DNA of 53,951 bases from an uncultured Oscillospiraceae bacterium. GTDB taxonomy: Bacteria; Bacillota; Clostridia; Oscillospirales; Oscillospiraceae. This document shows positions 14,932 through 23,250 of the stretch, one piece after another (the first letter of the stretch is position 1; every line of letters begins with the position of its first letter). The position numbers and the translations under genes are program-made. The DNA is taken from NCBI GenBank assembly GCA_944385125.1, contig CALWVZ010000007.1, positions 1-53,951 of the forward strand, read 5' to 3'. The notes under the pieces are model-generated. The model ran no database searches and had not been told where the DNA came from. It saw only the letters and a program-made list of their open reading frames with translations.

Positions 14932-16025
14932 TCCAATTCTCCAAAGTACCAGCCGGAGACGCCCTTGTGCTTTACAAAGTAGCCCCGGGAGCAGGTCTCC
15001 ACCACCCGGACAGTGTCCCCCGCTTTAAGGGGCAGCACATAGTCGGTGCAGTCGTTGCAGCCGGTGATGTCTTCCTGGGTAAAAAGATATTTTGTCAGTA
15101 TATCCATCTCATAGCCGGTGCGCACATGGCGGCAGCGGGAGAACTCCTCGCCCCTTTCCAGCACCTGCACCTGACTGTCTCCCCAGCGGATATAGTAGGA
15201 GCGGGAACCGCCCGCCTGGTCTTCCAGCACCCGGCGCTCCGGGAAGGGGTCGTAGGCGGCAAAGGAGAAATCCTCGCTGTCCTTGTGGGGGATTATCAGG
15301 GCGTTGAGCTGCCCGTCGTCCTTCAAAACGCAGCCGCCGTCAATGGAGATTATCTTCCGCTCCCGGTTTATGACGGGGTTGGCGCAGACCTTGTCCTCCC
15401 CGTAGAGCACCACCGGGTAATGGCCAACCACAGTCCACTTGTCAAAGCTGTCTCCCCGGGCCATGAAGCGGTCTATGCGGTTGAGCTCCCCGGCCGTGTG
15501 CCTGTCCAGAGCTTTGTCCGGAGACCTGCCGGCGTGGACAAAGGTGAAGCTTTCGCTGTCTATGCCGTCGGGCAGGGAGCGGATGAAGTCAAATTCCCTG
15601 TCGTAGGCGTGTAGCAGGGGGATATAGGGGCTGAGACTGGGGACGGTCTGGATGTCCACCCCCAGCAGCCGGAACAGCTCGCAGAGAAAGCCCTTATCCC
15701 TCCAGCGGAGATAGCGCAGCAGATGCCCGTCCCCCTCCCGGCTGTGTTCAAAGACCGAGTGCCAGCCGTCGCAGTTGCCCCTGAGGGCATGGACGTTCCC
15801 GGCTTTGGACAGCTCCATGATGTATCTGAGAGTTTCCAGGCAGCTGTTCCCCTTTTCCAGGAAGTCCCCGTCGATAATGAGATAGTCCCGGGGGGAGAAC
15901 TCCGCCAGCTCCAGCACGCCTTTGAAATACTCCAGGTTGCCGTGGATATCGGAGATGACCAGTATCCTGCGGCCGGGCTCAAAGTCCAGCCATTGTATAC
16001 ACGCCGAAGACTCACGCATGCTCAT
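14928..16025 (-). CDS. Metallophosphoesterase with C-terminal SH3-like domain
   Basis: A 365-residue calcineurin-like phosphoesterase. Metal-binding motifs run in order: ISDIHGN (D-x-H), IDGDFLEKG (GD), LRGNCDGW (GNxD, with Cys replacing the common His), FVHAG and VVGHYPV (GH). This resembles bis-5'-nucleosyl tetraphosphatase and protein phosphatase relatives. Residues 300-365 form an added beta-rich tail (LPLKAGDTVRVVETCSRGYFVKHKGVSGWYFGELE pattern, split here as DTVRVVE and GWYFGEL), which looks like an SH3 domain. The start is ATG 16025 (or 16019); it overlaps the end of the upstream gene by 14 bp. The substrate is unknown. Confidence 0.85.
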   Translation of the reverse strand: MSMRESSACIQWLDFEPGRRILVISDIHGNLEYFKGVLELAEFSPRDYLIIDGDFLEKGNSCLETLRYIMELSKAGNVHALRGNCDGWHSVFEHSREGDGHLLRYLRWRDKGFLCELFRLLGVDIQTVPSLSPYIPLLHAYDREFDFIRSLPDGIDSESFTFVHAGRSPDKALDRHTAGELNRIDRFMARGDSFDKWTVVGHYPVVLYGEDKVCANPVINRERKIISIDGGCVLKDDGQLNALIIPHKDSEDFSFAAYDPFPERRVLEDQAGGSRSYYIRWGDSQVQVLERGEEFSRCRHVRTGYEMDILTKYLFTQEDITGCNDCTDYVLPLKAGDTVRVVETCSRGYFVKHKGVSGWYFGELE

Positions 16026-17136
16026 GGCTCACCAGCTTCTTCTCCATCAGCAGCAGGCAGCCGCTGCTCCCCGGCTCCCGACCCAGGACTTCAAAGCCCC
16101 AGCGCTTATAGAAATTTATGGCGTCGCCGTTCTCCTCCGCCACATGCAGCCGCAGGGACTTTCTGCCCAGGCGGGAGTATTTCAGCATGGCCCGGGACAA
16201 AAGCTGGATGCCGCAGCCGGTGTGGCGAAACTCCGGCTCAAGGTAGATGAGGCTTATCCAGCCGTAGCCGGCATGGGCGCCCCGCCGGGTGTCCAGGTCC
16301 AGGAGGCCGGCGCTCTCATCCTCATAGTAGAGATGGGACACCGCCTCCGAATCCGCCAGGTGGTGTTCCAGGGCACAGCTCAGATAAGTGTCTGCATTGA
16401 AGTTTTTAAGGTCCCCGTGGGAGGCCAGCCAGGCCTGCTCATAGCAGCGTTTGTAATAGCCGCTTTCCGCTGCCGGGTCAATGTACTCGTGGCGCAGGTC
16501 CGGGCCCTTCATGCCGTGCTGGAGCTCCGGGGAGAGGTGGCTGTAGTCGTTGAGGTATTCTATGGTGAATTTCCCGCCTTCATACAAAAGCTTGGCAACG
16601 CCTGTATTCATAAACAGGGGCAGGCTCTTGGTGTCGGCAATGTCAAAGCCGCCCACACGGCTAAGCATGCAGCGGATGGTGATGCCGTGGGCGGTGATGA
16701 CCAGGGTCTGGCCCGGGTGCTTCTCCACCACCTGGCACAGAGCGGGATAGGCTCTGTCCGCCACCTGCTCATAGGTCTCGGCCCCGGCAAGATGGAACTT
16801 ATGCTGGTCGAAGAGGAAGTCATTGAAATCTGTCTCTGCCTCACGGCGGAGATTGCCAAAGTACATGGTCTCCCAGGGGCCCAGGTTAATCTCCCGGAAG
16901 CGCCGGTCGGGGATTATGGGCAGAGGGTGATACTTGGTGACGGCGGAGGCGGTGAAGCGGGCCCGGTACAGGTCGCTGGAATATATGGCGTCCACATGGA
17001 TGTCTTTAAATCGCTCCGCCAAAGCGTCCCGCTGCTGCACACCTACGGGGGTGACATCCCCGTCCCAATGGCCCTGGCACATGCGGTAGAGGTTGCCCTC
17101 CGCCTGGACATGGCGAATTACATAAATTTCTGTCAT
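16012..17136 (-). CDS. Histidine phosphatase fused to GNAT acetyltransferase
   Basis: A 374-residue two-domain protein. Residues 1-200 are a phosphoglycerate-mutase-like histidine phosphatase with the catalytic His9 in IYVIRHVQAEGN (usual RHG is RHV here), a second His in LVITAHGITIRCML and Glu/Asp contacts around FREINLGPWE. Residues 225-374 form a GNAT domain, with ISLIYLEPEFRHTGCGIQLL (acetyl-CoA binding region) and RLHVAEENGDAINFYKRWGFEVLG. The ATG at 17136 is chosen because GGAGGC lies just upstream; a longer frame reaching 17187 lacks a good site. It begins the five-gene operon. A -10-like TATACT is visible in the leader, but its -35 is weak. Confidence 0.85.
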   Translation of the reverse strand: MTEIYVIRHVQAEGNLYRMCQGHWDGDVTPVGVQQRDALAERFKDIHVDAIYSSDLYRARFTASAVTKYHPLPIIPDRRFREINLGPWETMYFGNLRREAETDFNDFLFDQHKFHLAGAETYEQVADRAYPALCQVVEKHPGQTLVITAHGITIRCMLSRVGGFDIADTKSLPLFMNTGVAKLLYEGGKFTIEYLNDYSHLSPELQHGMKGPDLRHEYIDPAAESGYYKRCYEQAWLASHGDLKNFNADTYLSCALEHHLADSEAVSHLYYEDESAGLLDLDTRRGAHAGYGWISLIYLEPEFRHTGCGIQLLSRAMLKYSRLGRKSLRLHVAEENGDAINFYKRWGFEVLGREPGSSGCLLLMEKKLVSHEHA

Positions 17137-17291
17137 AACTATGCCTCCTGCTTCTTGACCATTTGCACCGAATACAGTATAATACACTGGATAATATGTT
17201 AACCAGTTGTAAAATCAGACTGGATTCAAGGCTGTTTTTAATGCAGCTATTATAACTTGATTTTTTCTATTAGACAAGAGTGGAGAGAGAT

Positions 17292-17906
17292 ATGGTCAGA
17301 GCGGCGGCATTGGTGTCCGGGGAGGGAGCGGAGCTCCAGGCTATCCTGGACTCCATGTATTTTCAGGAGATACCTGATTTTGAACTTGTTGCGGTGATAT
17401 CCTCGCGGAGGGACGCCTACGCCATGAAGCGTTCCCTCAGCGCCGGCGTGCCCGCCTATGTGGTGGACCCGGAGCTGTTCCCCAATATCACCAGCCACAG
17501 TATGGCCGTGGCCAACAAGCTGAAAGACATGGACATTGAACTGGTCATTCTGGCGGGCTACGAGCTGCCGCTGGGGGTCATACCCTACCAGTTTAAAAAC
17601 CGCATCATCGGCACCTATCCCGCCATGTACCCCGCCTTTGAGGATGTGGAGGGGGATATCCAGCTGGCGGCTCTGGAGCGGGGAGTGAAAATGACCGGGG
17701 CCACCGCCTACTTCGCCGATTCCGACGGCCGGGTGGGGGGCGTGATAATGCAGAAGGCCATTGAGGTCAAGCCCAACGACGACCCGGAGACCCTCCGCCG
17801 CCGGGTGCTGGAAGAAGGGGAGTGGAAGATACTGCCCCAGTCCGTGGCCCTCTACTGCCAGGGCAAGCTCTCAGTACGGGGCAACCGGGTGGTCATTGAG
17901 GAATAG
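17292..17906 (+). CDS. PurN-like formyltransferase fold protein lacking catalytic residues
   Basis: A 204-residue protein with the fold and order of phosphoribosylglycinamide formyltransferase (PurN): AAALVSGEGAELQAIL at the N-terminus, ELVAVISSRRDAYA, LVILAGYELPLG, then the region normally reading NIHPSLLPAF. Here that region is GTYPAMYPAF, so the catalytic Asn and His are Gly107 and Tyr109, and the place of the catalytic Asp is Arg147 in YFADSDGRVGG. The later pattern KAIEVKPNDDPETL and EWKILPQSV is retained. The ATG at 17292 is preferred (GGAGAG at 17282-17287) over a GTG at 17280. No other purine gene is near. It is probably a non-catalytic relative or a binding protein. Confidence 0.8.
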   Translation: MVRAAALVSGEGAELQAILDSMYFQEIPDFELVAVISSRRDAYAMKRSLSAGVPAYVVDPELFPNITSHSMAVANKLKDMDIELVILAGYELPLGVIPYQFKNRIIGTYPAMYPAFEDVEGDIQLAALERGVKMTGATAYFADSDGRVGGVIMQKAIEVKPNDDPETLRRRVLEEGEWKILPQSVALYCQGKLSVRGNRVVIEE

Positions 17907-17928
17907 AGAATTTGATATACCAATAAGA

Positions 17929-17966
17929 CAAAAGGGCCCCGGCTTGCAAAAAGCCGAGGCCTTTTC
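17929..17966. terminator. Terminator after the PurN-like gene
   Basis: AAAGGGCCCCGGCTT pairs with AAGCCGAGGCCTTTT with one bulge, then TTTTC. It lies between two convergent genes. Confidence 0.8.
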
Positions 17967-18010
17967 GTTATAGGGATACAGCTGCCTGGGAGCCTTCATG
18001 GCGGGAGGCT

Positions 18011-20779
18011 TTACTGCTGCCCGTTCCGTACCAGTTTCTGATACAGCTTCATCAGCTCCGAAACGCAGGAGCTCTCCGTGGTGGTCTTGATATCGAAGCC
18101 ATAGGCCTGCATGACCGCCTTGTCGTTTTGCTGGTGGGCCTTGCGCAGCTCCGGGGGCATGGTGGTCTCGTCATAGAGGTCGGCCAGGCTGGAGTCGGGG
18201 AAGAGGGTGCGGGCGTCCAGAATGGCCTGGGCGGTCTTTTCTATCCTCGCTCTCTGCTCCTCGGTGGGACTTGGCCAGGGGAAGTTGTTGTAGACTGCTG
18301 GTGAATAGCTGTAATCACTTTTGAGACGACCTGCCGTAACCCTCATCCATGCCATGTGGACATTGGATATCATAACGCCGAACATGTAAAGGTCTGCATT
18401 TGGTATCAGGTAAAGTTTATTGCTCGCAATAATATCTGGAGTTAAAAAACCAATGGGAATATATTTCCGGCTTTGCGATGAAACTTCTGGAACAGCTAAG
18501 TAATTTGTATTAGGCTGTCTGATTTGGGTGAACAACATTGGAGTCTCTGCATCGCGGCGCACCGATGCTGTAGGGCTCTTTGCCCTGCTGGATGCAACAA
18601 GCTTTAAGCGTTCTACAATTGGAGAAATTGAACGATAGCAAGCAGGAGATATTCCGCATAACCACAGACAATAACGTACTTCATTATTAATTAAATCTCT
18701 TGAGCCAACAAACCTCTTTATAAATGGATTTGCATTTGGATAAGTGGAAATTATTTCTGTGCGCTCTTCTTCCGATAATATGAGATGGCCCCCATCGGTT
18801 GGCTGACTACCTTTACTCATATCTGGAAAACCTGATGTCAAAGGTTTTCCACGGGACATGATGAAAATATCTGGTGCATCTACAAGATAACCATTAATGT
18901 GAGACACTTCTTTTTTTATTCCAGATTCAAATAAATATCTTTTCCCAATATTTGAACCACAAGTAAACCCAACAATCACACAGTGTACAGCAGCTTTGTC
19001 TTTTGCTTCACTGGTCCAGACAAAAGTACGGTAGGCGAACTCTATTGTAACATGCTTTTTCTTAAACAATGGAGCCCATAAAATACCAACAGATTCCCCC
19101 TGAGAAATAGAGTTTGTGGAGACAAAGGCTGCATGTATGGAGGTATTCTGCATATAATCAGCTGCTTTATTATACCAACCGCACACATAGTCCAGTTTCC
19201 CACATTTTGGGATGTCGTGACATACCGCTTCCAAATCTTCCGCCTGTTCTTTTGTGCGCCACTGATGCCCTACAAAGGGCGGGTTGCCCATTATATAATT
19301 CAGCTCATGCCTGGGCACCACGCTCTCCCAGTCCAGGCGCAGGGCGTTGCCCTCCACTATATTGGCATAGGATTTCAGGGGGAGGAAATCCAGAGACAGG
19401 TGCATGATGTCCTCGGTCTCCTTCATCATCTGGCTCTCCGCTATCCACAGGGCGGTTTTTGCCACGGTGACGGCGAAGTCGTTTATCTCAATACCGTAAA
19501 ATTGGGATATGGAGACCTGGATGGGGTTTGTGATATCACCGAAGCTTATCTGCTGGGAAAGGGAACGGAGCGCTTCATTTTCCAGCTTTCGCAGGGAGAT
19601 GTAGGTCTCGGTTAAAAAATTGCCGGAGCCGCAGGCAGGGTCCAGAAACTTCAGCCCCGCCAGCTTGCGCTGGAATTCCCTCAACCGCCGCTTGCGGCTG
19701 GTCTCCACGGAAATGCCCTGTATCTCCGCCAGCTCCGCCCTCAACTCGTCCAAAAACAGCGGGTCGATGACCTTATGTATGTTTTCAATACTGGTATAGT
19801 GCATGCCGCCGGAGCGCCGGGTCTCCGGGTTCAGGGTGCTCTCAAACACGGCGCCGAATATGGTGGGGCTGATGGCGGACCAGTCAAAGTCCTCGCTTGC
19901 CCGGCGGAGAATCAAATCCACAATGTTGTCATCCAGACGGGGGACAACGATGTTTTCATCGGCAAACAAGCCGCCATTTACATAGGGGAAGGCGGCCAGG
20001 TCCTCATCCATATATGGGTCCCGTTCTTCCGGCTTGGTGTCCAGGACCTTGAACAAGTCAATAAGGGCTCGGCGGGCGTCGCTATGGTGCCGCTGCATAT
20101 AGTCGTGAAATTTACTGTGGCCGCCGAATATCTCCGAGTCCTCGGCGTAGAGGCAGAACACCAGCCGCACGCAAAGAGCGTTAAGGCTCTTCAAGGTCTC
20201 CGGAGACTGGGGGTCCCTGTACTTCTTCAGGAGAGCATCGTACAGCGTGCCCACTATTTCCCCGGCTTGCAGGGAGATCTCCATCTCTTTTTTTATGTTC
20301 TCGTCCCCGGTATCCACCAGGAAGTTCAAACGGTGGTATTCTTTCTCCAAGTCCGCCAAGGCTACCACCTCCGGCTCGTCATTGGGCCGGTTCATGTCGT
20401 GTATCTCAAATTGCTGAAAATTGCAGACAACTATCCAGCGGGGGTTCATATTATGAGGCAGATATCCGGCGTAACGGCGGGCTTGCTGATACGGGCTGAG
20501 AACTGAGCCGTCGGACTGCCGAAAGCCCTGACGAAGATTTACTTCGATGCTCTTTTGCTCTATGAGAGTGCGGGTCTCTTTTATGTAGCCGTCAATAAAG
20601 CTGACATGGTCCAGCTTTACAGGATACTCAAAATCGACTGCCTTTTCGGCGTCTTCCACGCCGTAGACGTTCCGAAGCAGACCGATCCAAAAGCTTTGGG
20701 TGTCCTGCTTTTCATCGCCTTTGCCCCTCCAATATTCTGCAAACTTTTTTGCTGCCGCTCTCTGCTGCATGTCTGTCAT
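18011..20779 (-). CDS. MmeI-like type IIL restriction-modification enzyme
   Basis: A 922-residue single-chain enzyme. Residues 60-80 carry the nuclease motif D63-X10-E74-Q-K76. A helical linker follows, then the N6-adenine methyltransferase core from about residue 355, with LDPACGSGNFL (motif I) and NYIMGNPPFVG (motif IV, NPPF). The C-terminal part holds the target recognition domain and an end region (YNNFPWPSPTEEQ, then DARTLFPDSSLADLYD) typical of this family. Length matches MmeI (about 919). The stretch 18290-19270, residues about 503-830, is far richer in A+T than the rest of the gene. Start ATG 20779 follows GGAGG. One polypeptide would suffice for cutting and methylation. Confidence 0.9.
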   Translation of the reverse strand: MTDMQQRAAAKKFAEYWRGKGDEKQDTQSFWIGLLRNVYGVEDAEKAVDFEYPVKLDHVSFIDGYIKETRTLIEQKSIEVNLRQGFRQSDGSVLSPYQQARRYAGYLPHNMNPRWIVVCNFQQFEIHDMNRPNDEPEVVALADLEKEYHRLNFLVDTGDENIKKEMEISLQAGEIVGTLYDALLKKYRDPQSPETLKSLNALCVRLVFCLYAEDSEIFGGHSKFHDYMQRHHSDARRALIDLFKVLDTKPEERDPYMDEDLAAFPYVNGGLFADENIVVPRLDDNIVDLILRRASEDFDWSAISPTIFGAVFESTLNPETRRSGGMHYTSIENIHKVIDPLFLDELRAELAEIQGISVETSRKRRLREFQRKLAGLKFLDPACGSGNFLTETYISLRKLENEALRSLSQQISFGDITNPIQVSISQFYGIEINDFAVTVAKTALWIAESQMMKETEDIMHLSLDFLPLKSYANIVEGNALRLDWESVVPRHELNYIMGNPPFVGHQWRTKEQAEDLEAVCHDIPKCGKLDYVCGWYNKAADYMQNTSIHAAFVSTNSISQGESVGILWAPLFKKKHVTIEFAYRTFVWTSEAKDKAAVHCVIVGFTCGSNIGKRYLFESGIKKEVSHINGYLVDAPDIFIMSRGKPLTSGFPDMSKGSQPTDGGHLILSEEERTEIISTYPNANPFIKRFVGSRDLINNEVRYCLWLCGISPACYRSISPIVERLKLVASSRAKSPTASVRRDAETPMLFTQIRQPNTNYLAVPEVSSQSRKYIPIGFLTPDIIASNKLYLIPNADLYMFGVMISNVHMAWMRVTAGRLKSDYSYSPAVYNNFPWPSPTEEQRARIEKTAQAILDARTLFPDSSLADLYDETTMPPELRKAHQQNDKAVMQAYGFDIKTTTESSCVSELMKLYQKLVRNGQQ

Positions 20780-20922
20780 GACAAAATATCCTCCGGCAAT
20801 GCTTTTTTCTTTGCACCAAGAATAACACAGGGCAGCCGCTTTTTCCAGACGTTCGACAAATTTTTAAGAGCGTACGTGCTCCCGGCCCCTCCCGTGGCAG
20901 CGAGTTGTTTGACTTTGATAAT

Positions 20923-20957
20923 AATCAAGGACGGAGACAAGTGCTCCATCCTTGATT
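20923..20957. terminator. Hairpin downstream of the aspartokinase gene
   Basis: AATCAAGGACGGAG pairs with CTCCATCCTTGATT (one mismatch) around a 7-base loop. The minus-strand side is followed by only short T stretches, so termination is weak. Confidence 0.45.
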
Positions 20958-20980
20958 TGGGGTTTCAGCAATTCATATCT

Positions 20981-21964
20981 TTACCGCTCCGGGCTGCTTT
21001 GGCCCAGGAGCATTTTGTCATGGACAAGGGCCAGGGCCTGCTGCAGCTGCGCCGGGGCAACTTTTACTGCGGCGCAGCAGTCCGCCAGCCTGCCCCCGGT
21101 GACGGGTATCCCCGCCTGGGACAGCAGGACCACCATGGCCGACAGAGCCGAGGCTTCCGCCCCCTTGCCGGCAAGGCTCAGCTCGCTTTCGGCGGCGCAG
21201 CGGGTGACCCCGGCATAGACCGGGCGCTCCGAATCCTTCATGCGGCAGACTCTTGAGCCCTCCCCGTCCTGAAAGGCCGGCAGCAGCTCTATGTCTATTC
21301 CGTTGGCCAGGGCCAGCTCCACGGACTTGGGGTGGAGCACCTGGGAGCCGCTGCGGGAGAGGGCCAGCATATCCCGGAAATCTATCCTATCCAGCTTCAC
21401 AGCACTGCCTACGAGCCGGGGGTCGGCGGTGTAGATGCCGTCCACATCGGTGTATATCCGGCAGCTGTCCGCCTCCAGCGCTGCGGAGAGAGCGACGGCG
21501 GTGGTATCGGAGCCGCCCCGGCCCAGGGTGGTTATCTCCCCCTGGGAGCTGAAGCCCTGATAGCCGGTGACCACCGGCACATATCCCCGGCTCAGAGCCG
21601 CCTGTATCTTGCCGGGGGCCACCAGACGGATATCTCCGCCTCCGTGCTTATCCTCGGTAAGTATGCCCGCCTGCCAGCCGGTGAGGGACTGGGCCTTTAT
21701 CCCCAGACTCTCCAGCATTATGGCCATGAGAGCGGCGGACTGCTGCTCCCCGGTGCTCATCAGGGCGTCCAGTTCCCGCCGGGAGGGCCGGGGGCTTATC
21801 TCACGGGCCATGTCCTCAAGACTGTCCGTGGTGTCCCCCATGGCGGAGACCACTACTACAACATCATGCTCCCGGCACCGGGCCTGGCGGCATATCTCCG
21901 CCGCCCGGCGCAGCCTTTCTATATCGGCGAGGGAGCTGCCGCCGAACTTTTCCACTATAAGCAT
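20981..21964 (-). CDS. Aspartate kinase, short form
   Basis: A 327-residue aspartokinase (ATP + L-aspartate to aspartyl phosphate, first step of lysine/threonine/methionine synthesis). The kinase opens with VEKFGGSSLAD, followed by VVVSAMGDTTD and LGRGGSDTTAVALS, and the substrate/regulatory region includes YTDVDGIYTADPR. The kinase domain is complete (residues 1-255). Only about 70 residues follow, enough for a single ACT domain (ELSLAGKGAEASALSA ... AAVKVAPAQLQQALAL), while typical LysC proteins have two and are about 400 residues. ATG 21964 follows GGAGGAATG. It diverges from ytvI across a 108-bp gap. Loss of one ACT domain suggests altered feedback control. Confidence 0.9.
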   Translation of the reverse strand: MLIVEKFGGSSLADIERLRRAAEICRQARCREHDVVVVVSAMGDTTDSLEDMAREISPRPSRRELDALMSTGEQQSAALMAIMLESLGIKAQSLTGWQAGILTEDKHGGGDIRLVAPGKIQAALSRGYVPVVTGYQGFSSQGEITTLGRGGSDTTAVALSAALEADSCRIYTDVDGIYTADPRLVGSAVKLDRIDFRDMLALSRSGSQVLHPKSVELALANGIDIELLPAFQDGEGSRVCRMKDSERPVYAGVTRCAAESELSLAGKGAEASALSAMVVLLSQAGIPVTGGRLADCCAAVKVAPAQLQQALALVHDKMLLGQSSPER

Positions 21965-22072
21965 GGTAACATTCCTCCAGAGCCGCTATAGCGGCAAGGG
22001 ACAAAGCCTGAACGCTTTGCCTACATCATTATATACGCAGCGCCGCCCCGGGGTGCGGAGGAATAAATTCCC

Positions 22073-23194
22073 ATGAAAATGGCTAGAACTGTATCTAAGA
22101 ACCATGTAGGAGCAGGTAAAGGGATGCAGCAAAAACTTATCAAATATATAGGCGTTCTGGCCTATGCCGCCGGGACTGTGGGAGCCGTCTGGCTGGGGGT
22201 GAGATACCTGCTGCCCTGGGCCGCCCCCTTTATCCTGGCCTATGCGGTGGCGGCTCTGCTGGAGATACCCATGGGCTTTATGCTGCGCCACGGATGGCGC
22301 CGCTCTCCGGCGGCGGCTTTGATGACCTTGGCGGTGCTGGGACTTCTCAGCTGGGGCGTGGCGCGGCTGAGCATCTGGGCAATAAACTCCGTGACGGATT
22401 TTGCCCGACATACCCCTGAGCTGATGCTGAAGGTGGGGGACAGCCTGAGCAGCCTGCAGGATAAAATTTTCGGTTATGTCCAGGCGGCGCCGGAGGGGGT
22501 GGCAGAATATCTGGAGACTGCCACGGATGCGCTGTGGGAGGGACTGTACGGCCTGCCGGCGCTTCTGTCCCAATGGGCTCTGGACGCCCTGGGGGCTATG
22601 GCCCAGGCCAGCCCGGACATACTTTTGTTCATAGTCACTGCCGGCATTGGTACCTACTTCATTTCTGCTACCTATCCCCGCACCACCGCCTTTATCCTTG
22701 CCCAACTTCCGGAAGGCTTCAAAAACCGGTTGGAGGAGTTGCGAGAGGACATGAAAGGCAGCGTAATCGGCTTCCTCAGGGCCCAGCTGCTGCTGATGCT
22801 GCTGACCTTCTTCCAGCTGCTGCTGGGCTTTCTGCTGCTGGGAGTGAAGAGCCCGGTGGCCCTGGCGGCCATCACGGCGCTTATTGACGCTCTGCCGGTC
22901 TTCGGCACGGGCATTGTCCTGGTGCCCTGGGCGGTATACTCCCTGCTTCTGGGCAGCACCAGACTGGGCATAGGCCTGCTGGTGTGCTGGATGGTGATAA
23001 ATCTGGTACGCAGCTGCCTCCAGGCCAAGCTCATGGGGGACCAGATAGGCCTGGACGCCCTGGCCTCCCTGCTGGCGGTATATGTGGGCTGGCGGGTCTG
23101 GGGCGTGTGGGGCATGCTCAGCTTTCCCATAATCCTGGTGACTTTGCAGCAGCTCAACGACAGGGGAGTGATACACCTGTGGAAAAGACTTTAG
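22073..23194 (+). CDS. ytvI: YtvI-like sporulation integral membrane protein (AI-2E family)
   Basis: A 373-residue protein with about eight membrane helices of the AI-2E/PerM family. Distinctive stretches are WLGVRYLLPWAAPFILAYAVAALLEIP at the start and a C-terminal set including PDILLFIVTAGIGTYFISATYPRT and ALIDALPVFGTGIVLVPWAVYSLL. These match the sporulation protein YtvI better than other AI-2E members. The start ATG at 22073 has GGAGGAA nine bases upstream; an in-frame ATG at 22124 is possible. It is monocistronic and ends at the terminator 23200-23234. Its presence supports a spore-forming Clostridia host. Confidence 0.85.
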   Translation: MKMARTVSKNHVGAGKGMQQKLIKYIGVLAYAAGTVGAVWLGVRYLLPWAAPFILAYAVAALLEIPMGFMLRHGWRRSPAAALMTLAVLGLLSWGVARLSIWAINSVTDFARHTPELMLKVGDSLSSLQDKIFGYVQAAPEGVAEYLETATDALWEGLYGLPALLSQWALDALGAMAQASPDILLFIVTAGIGTYFISATYPRTTAFILAQLPEGFKNRLEELREDMKGSVIGFLRAQLLLMLLTFFQLLLGFLLLGVKSPVALAAITALIDALPVFGTGIVLVPWAVYSLLLGSTRLGIGLLVCWMVINLVRSCLQAKLMGDQIGLDALASLLAVYVGWRVWGVWGMLSFPIILVTLQQLNDRGVIHLWKRL

Positions 23195-23199
23195 GACAT

Positions 23200-23234
23200 A
23201 AAAAGTGCAGCCCAAAAAACGGGCTGCACTTTTT
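23200..23234. terminator. Bidirectional terminator between ytvI and the lgt operon
   Basis: AAAAAGTGCAGCCC and GGGCTGCACTTTTT form a perfect 14-bp stem around a 7-base loop, with A and T tracts at each end. Confidence 0.95.
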
Positions 23235-23250
23235 GAATACTTAAAAGAAT

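Noticed and set aside
18011-20779. Possible full defence island around the restriction-modification gene
   Set aside because: No other defence genes, transposase or integrase lie beside it; the neighbours are an isolated PurN-like gene and aspartokinase.
21986-23215. Minus-strand open frame of 409 codons opposite ytvI
   Set aside because: Gln/His-rich product with no pattern, lying over a gene with clear membrane helices and a good start site.
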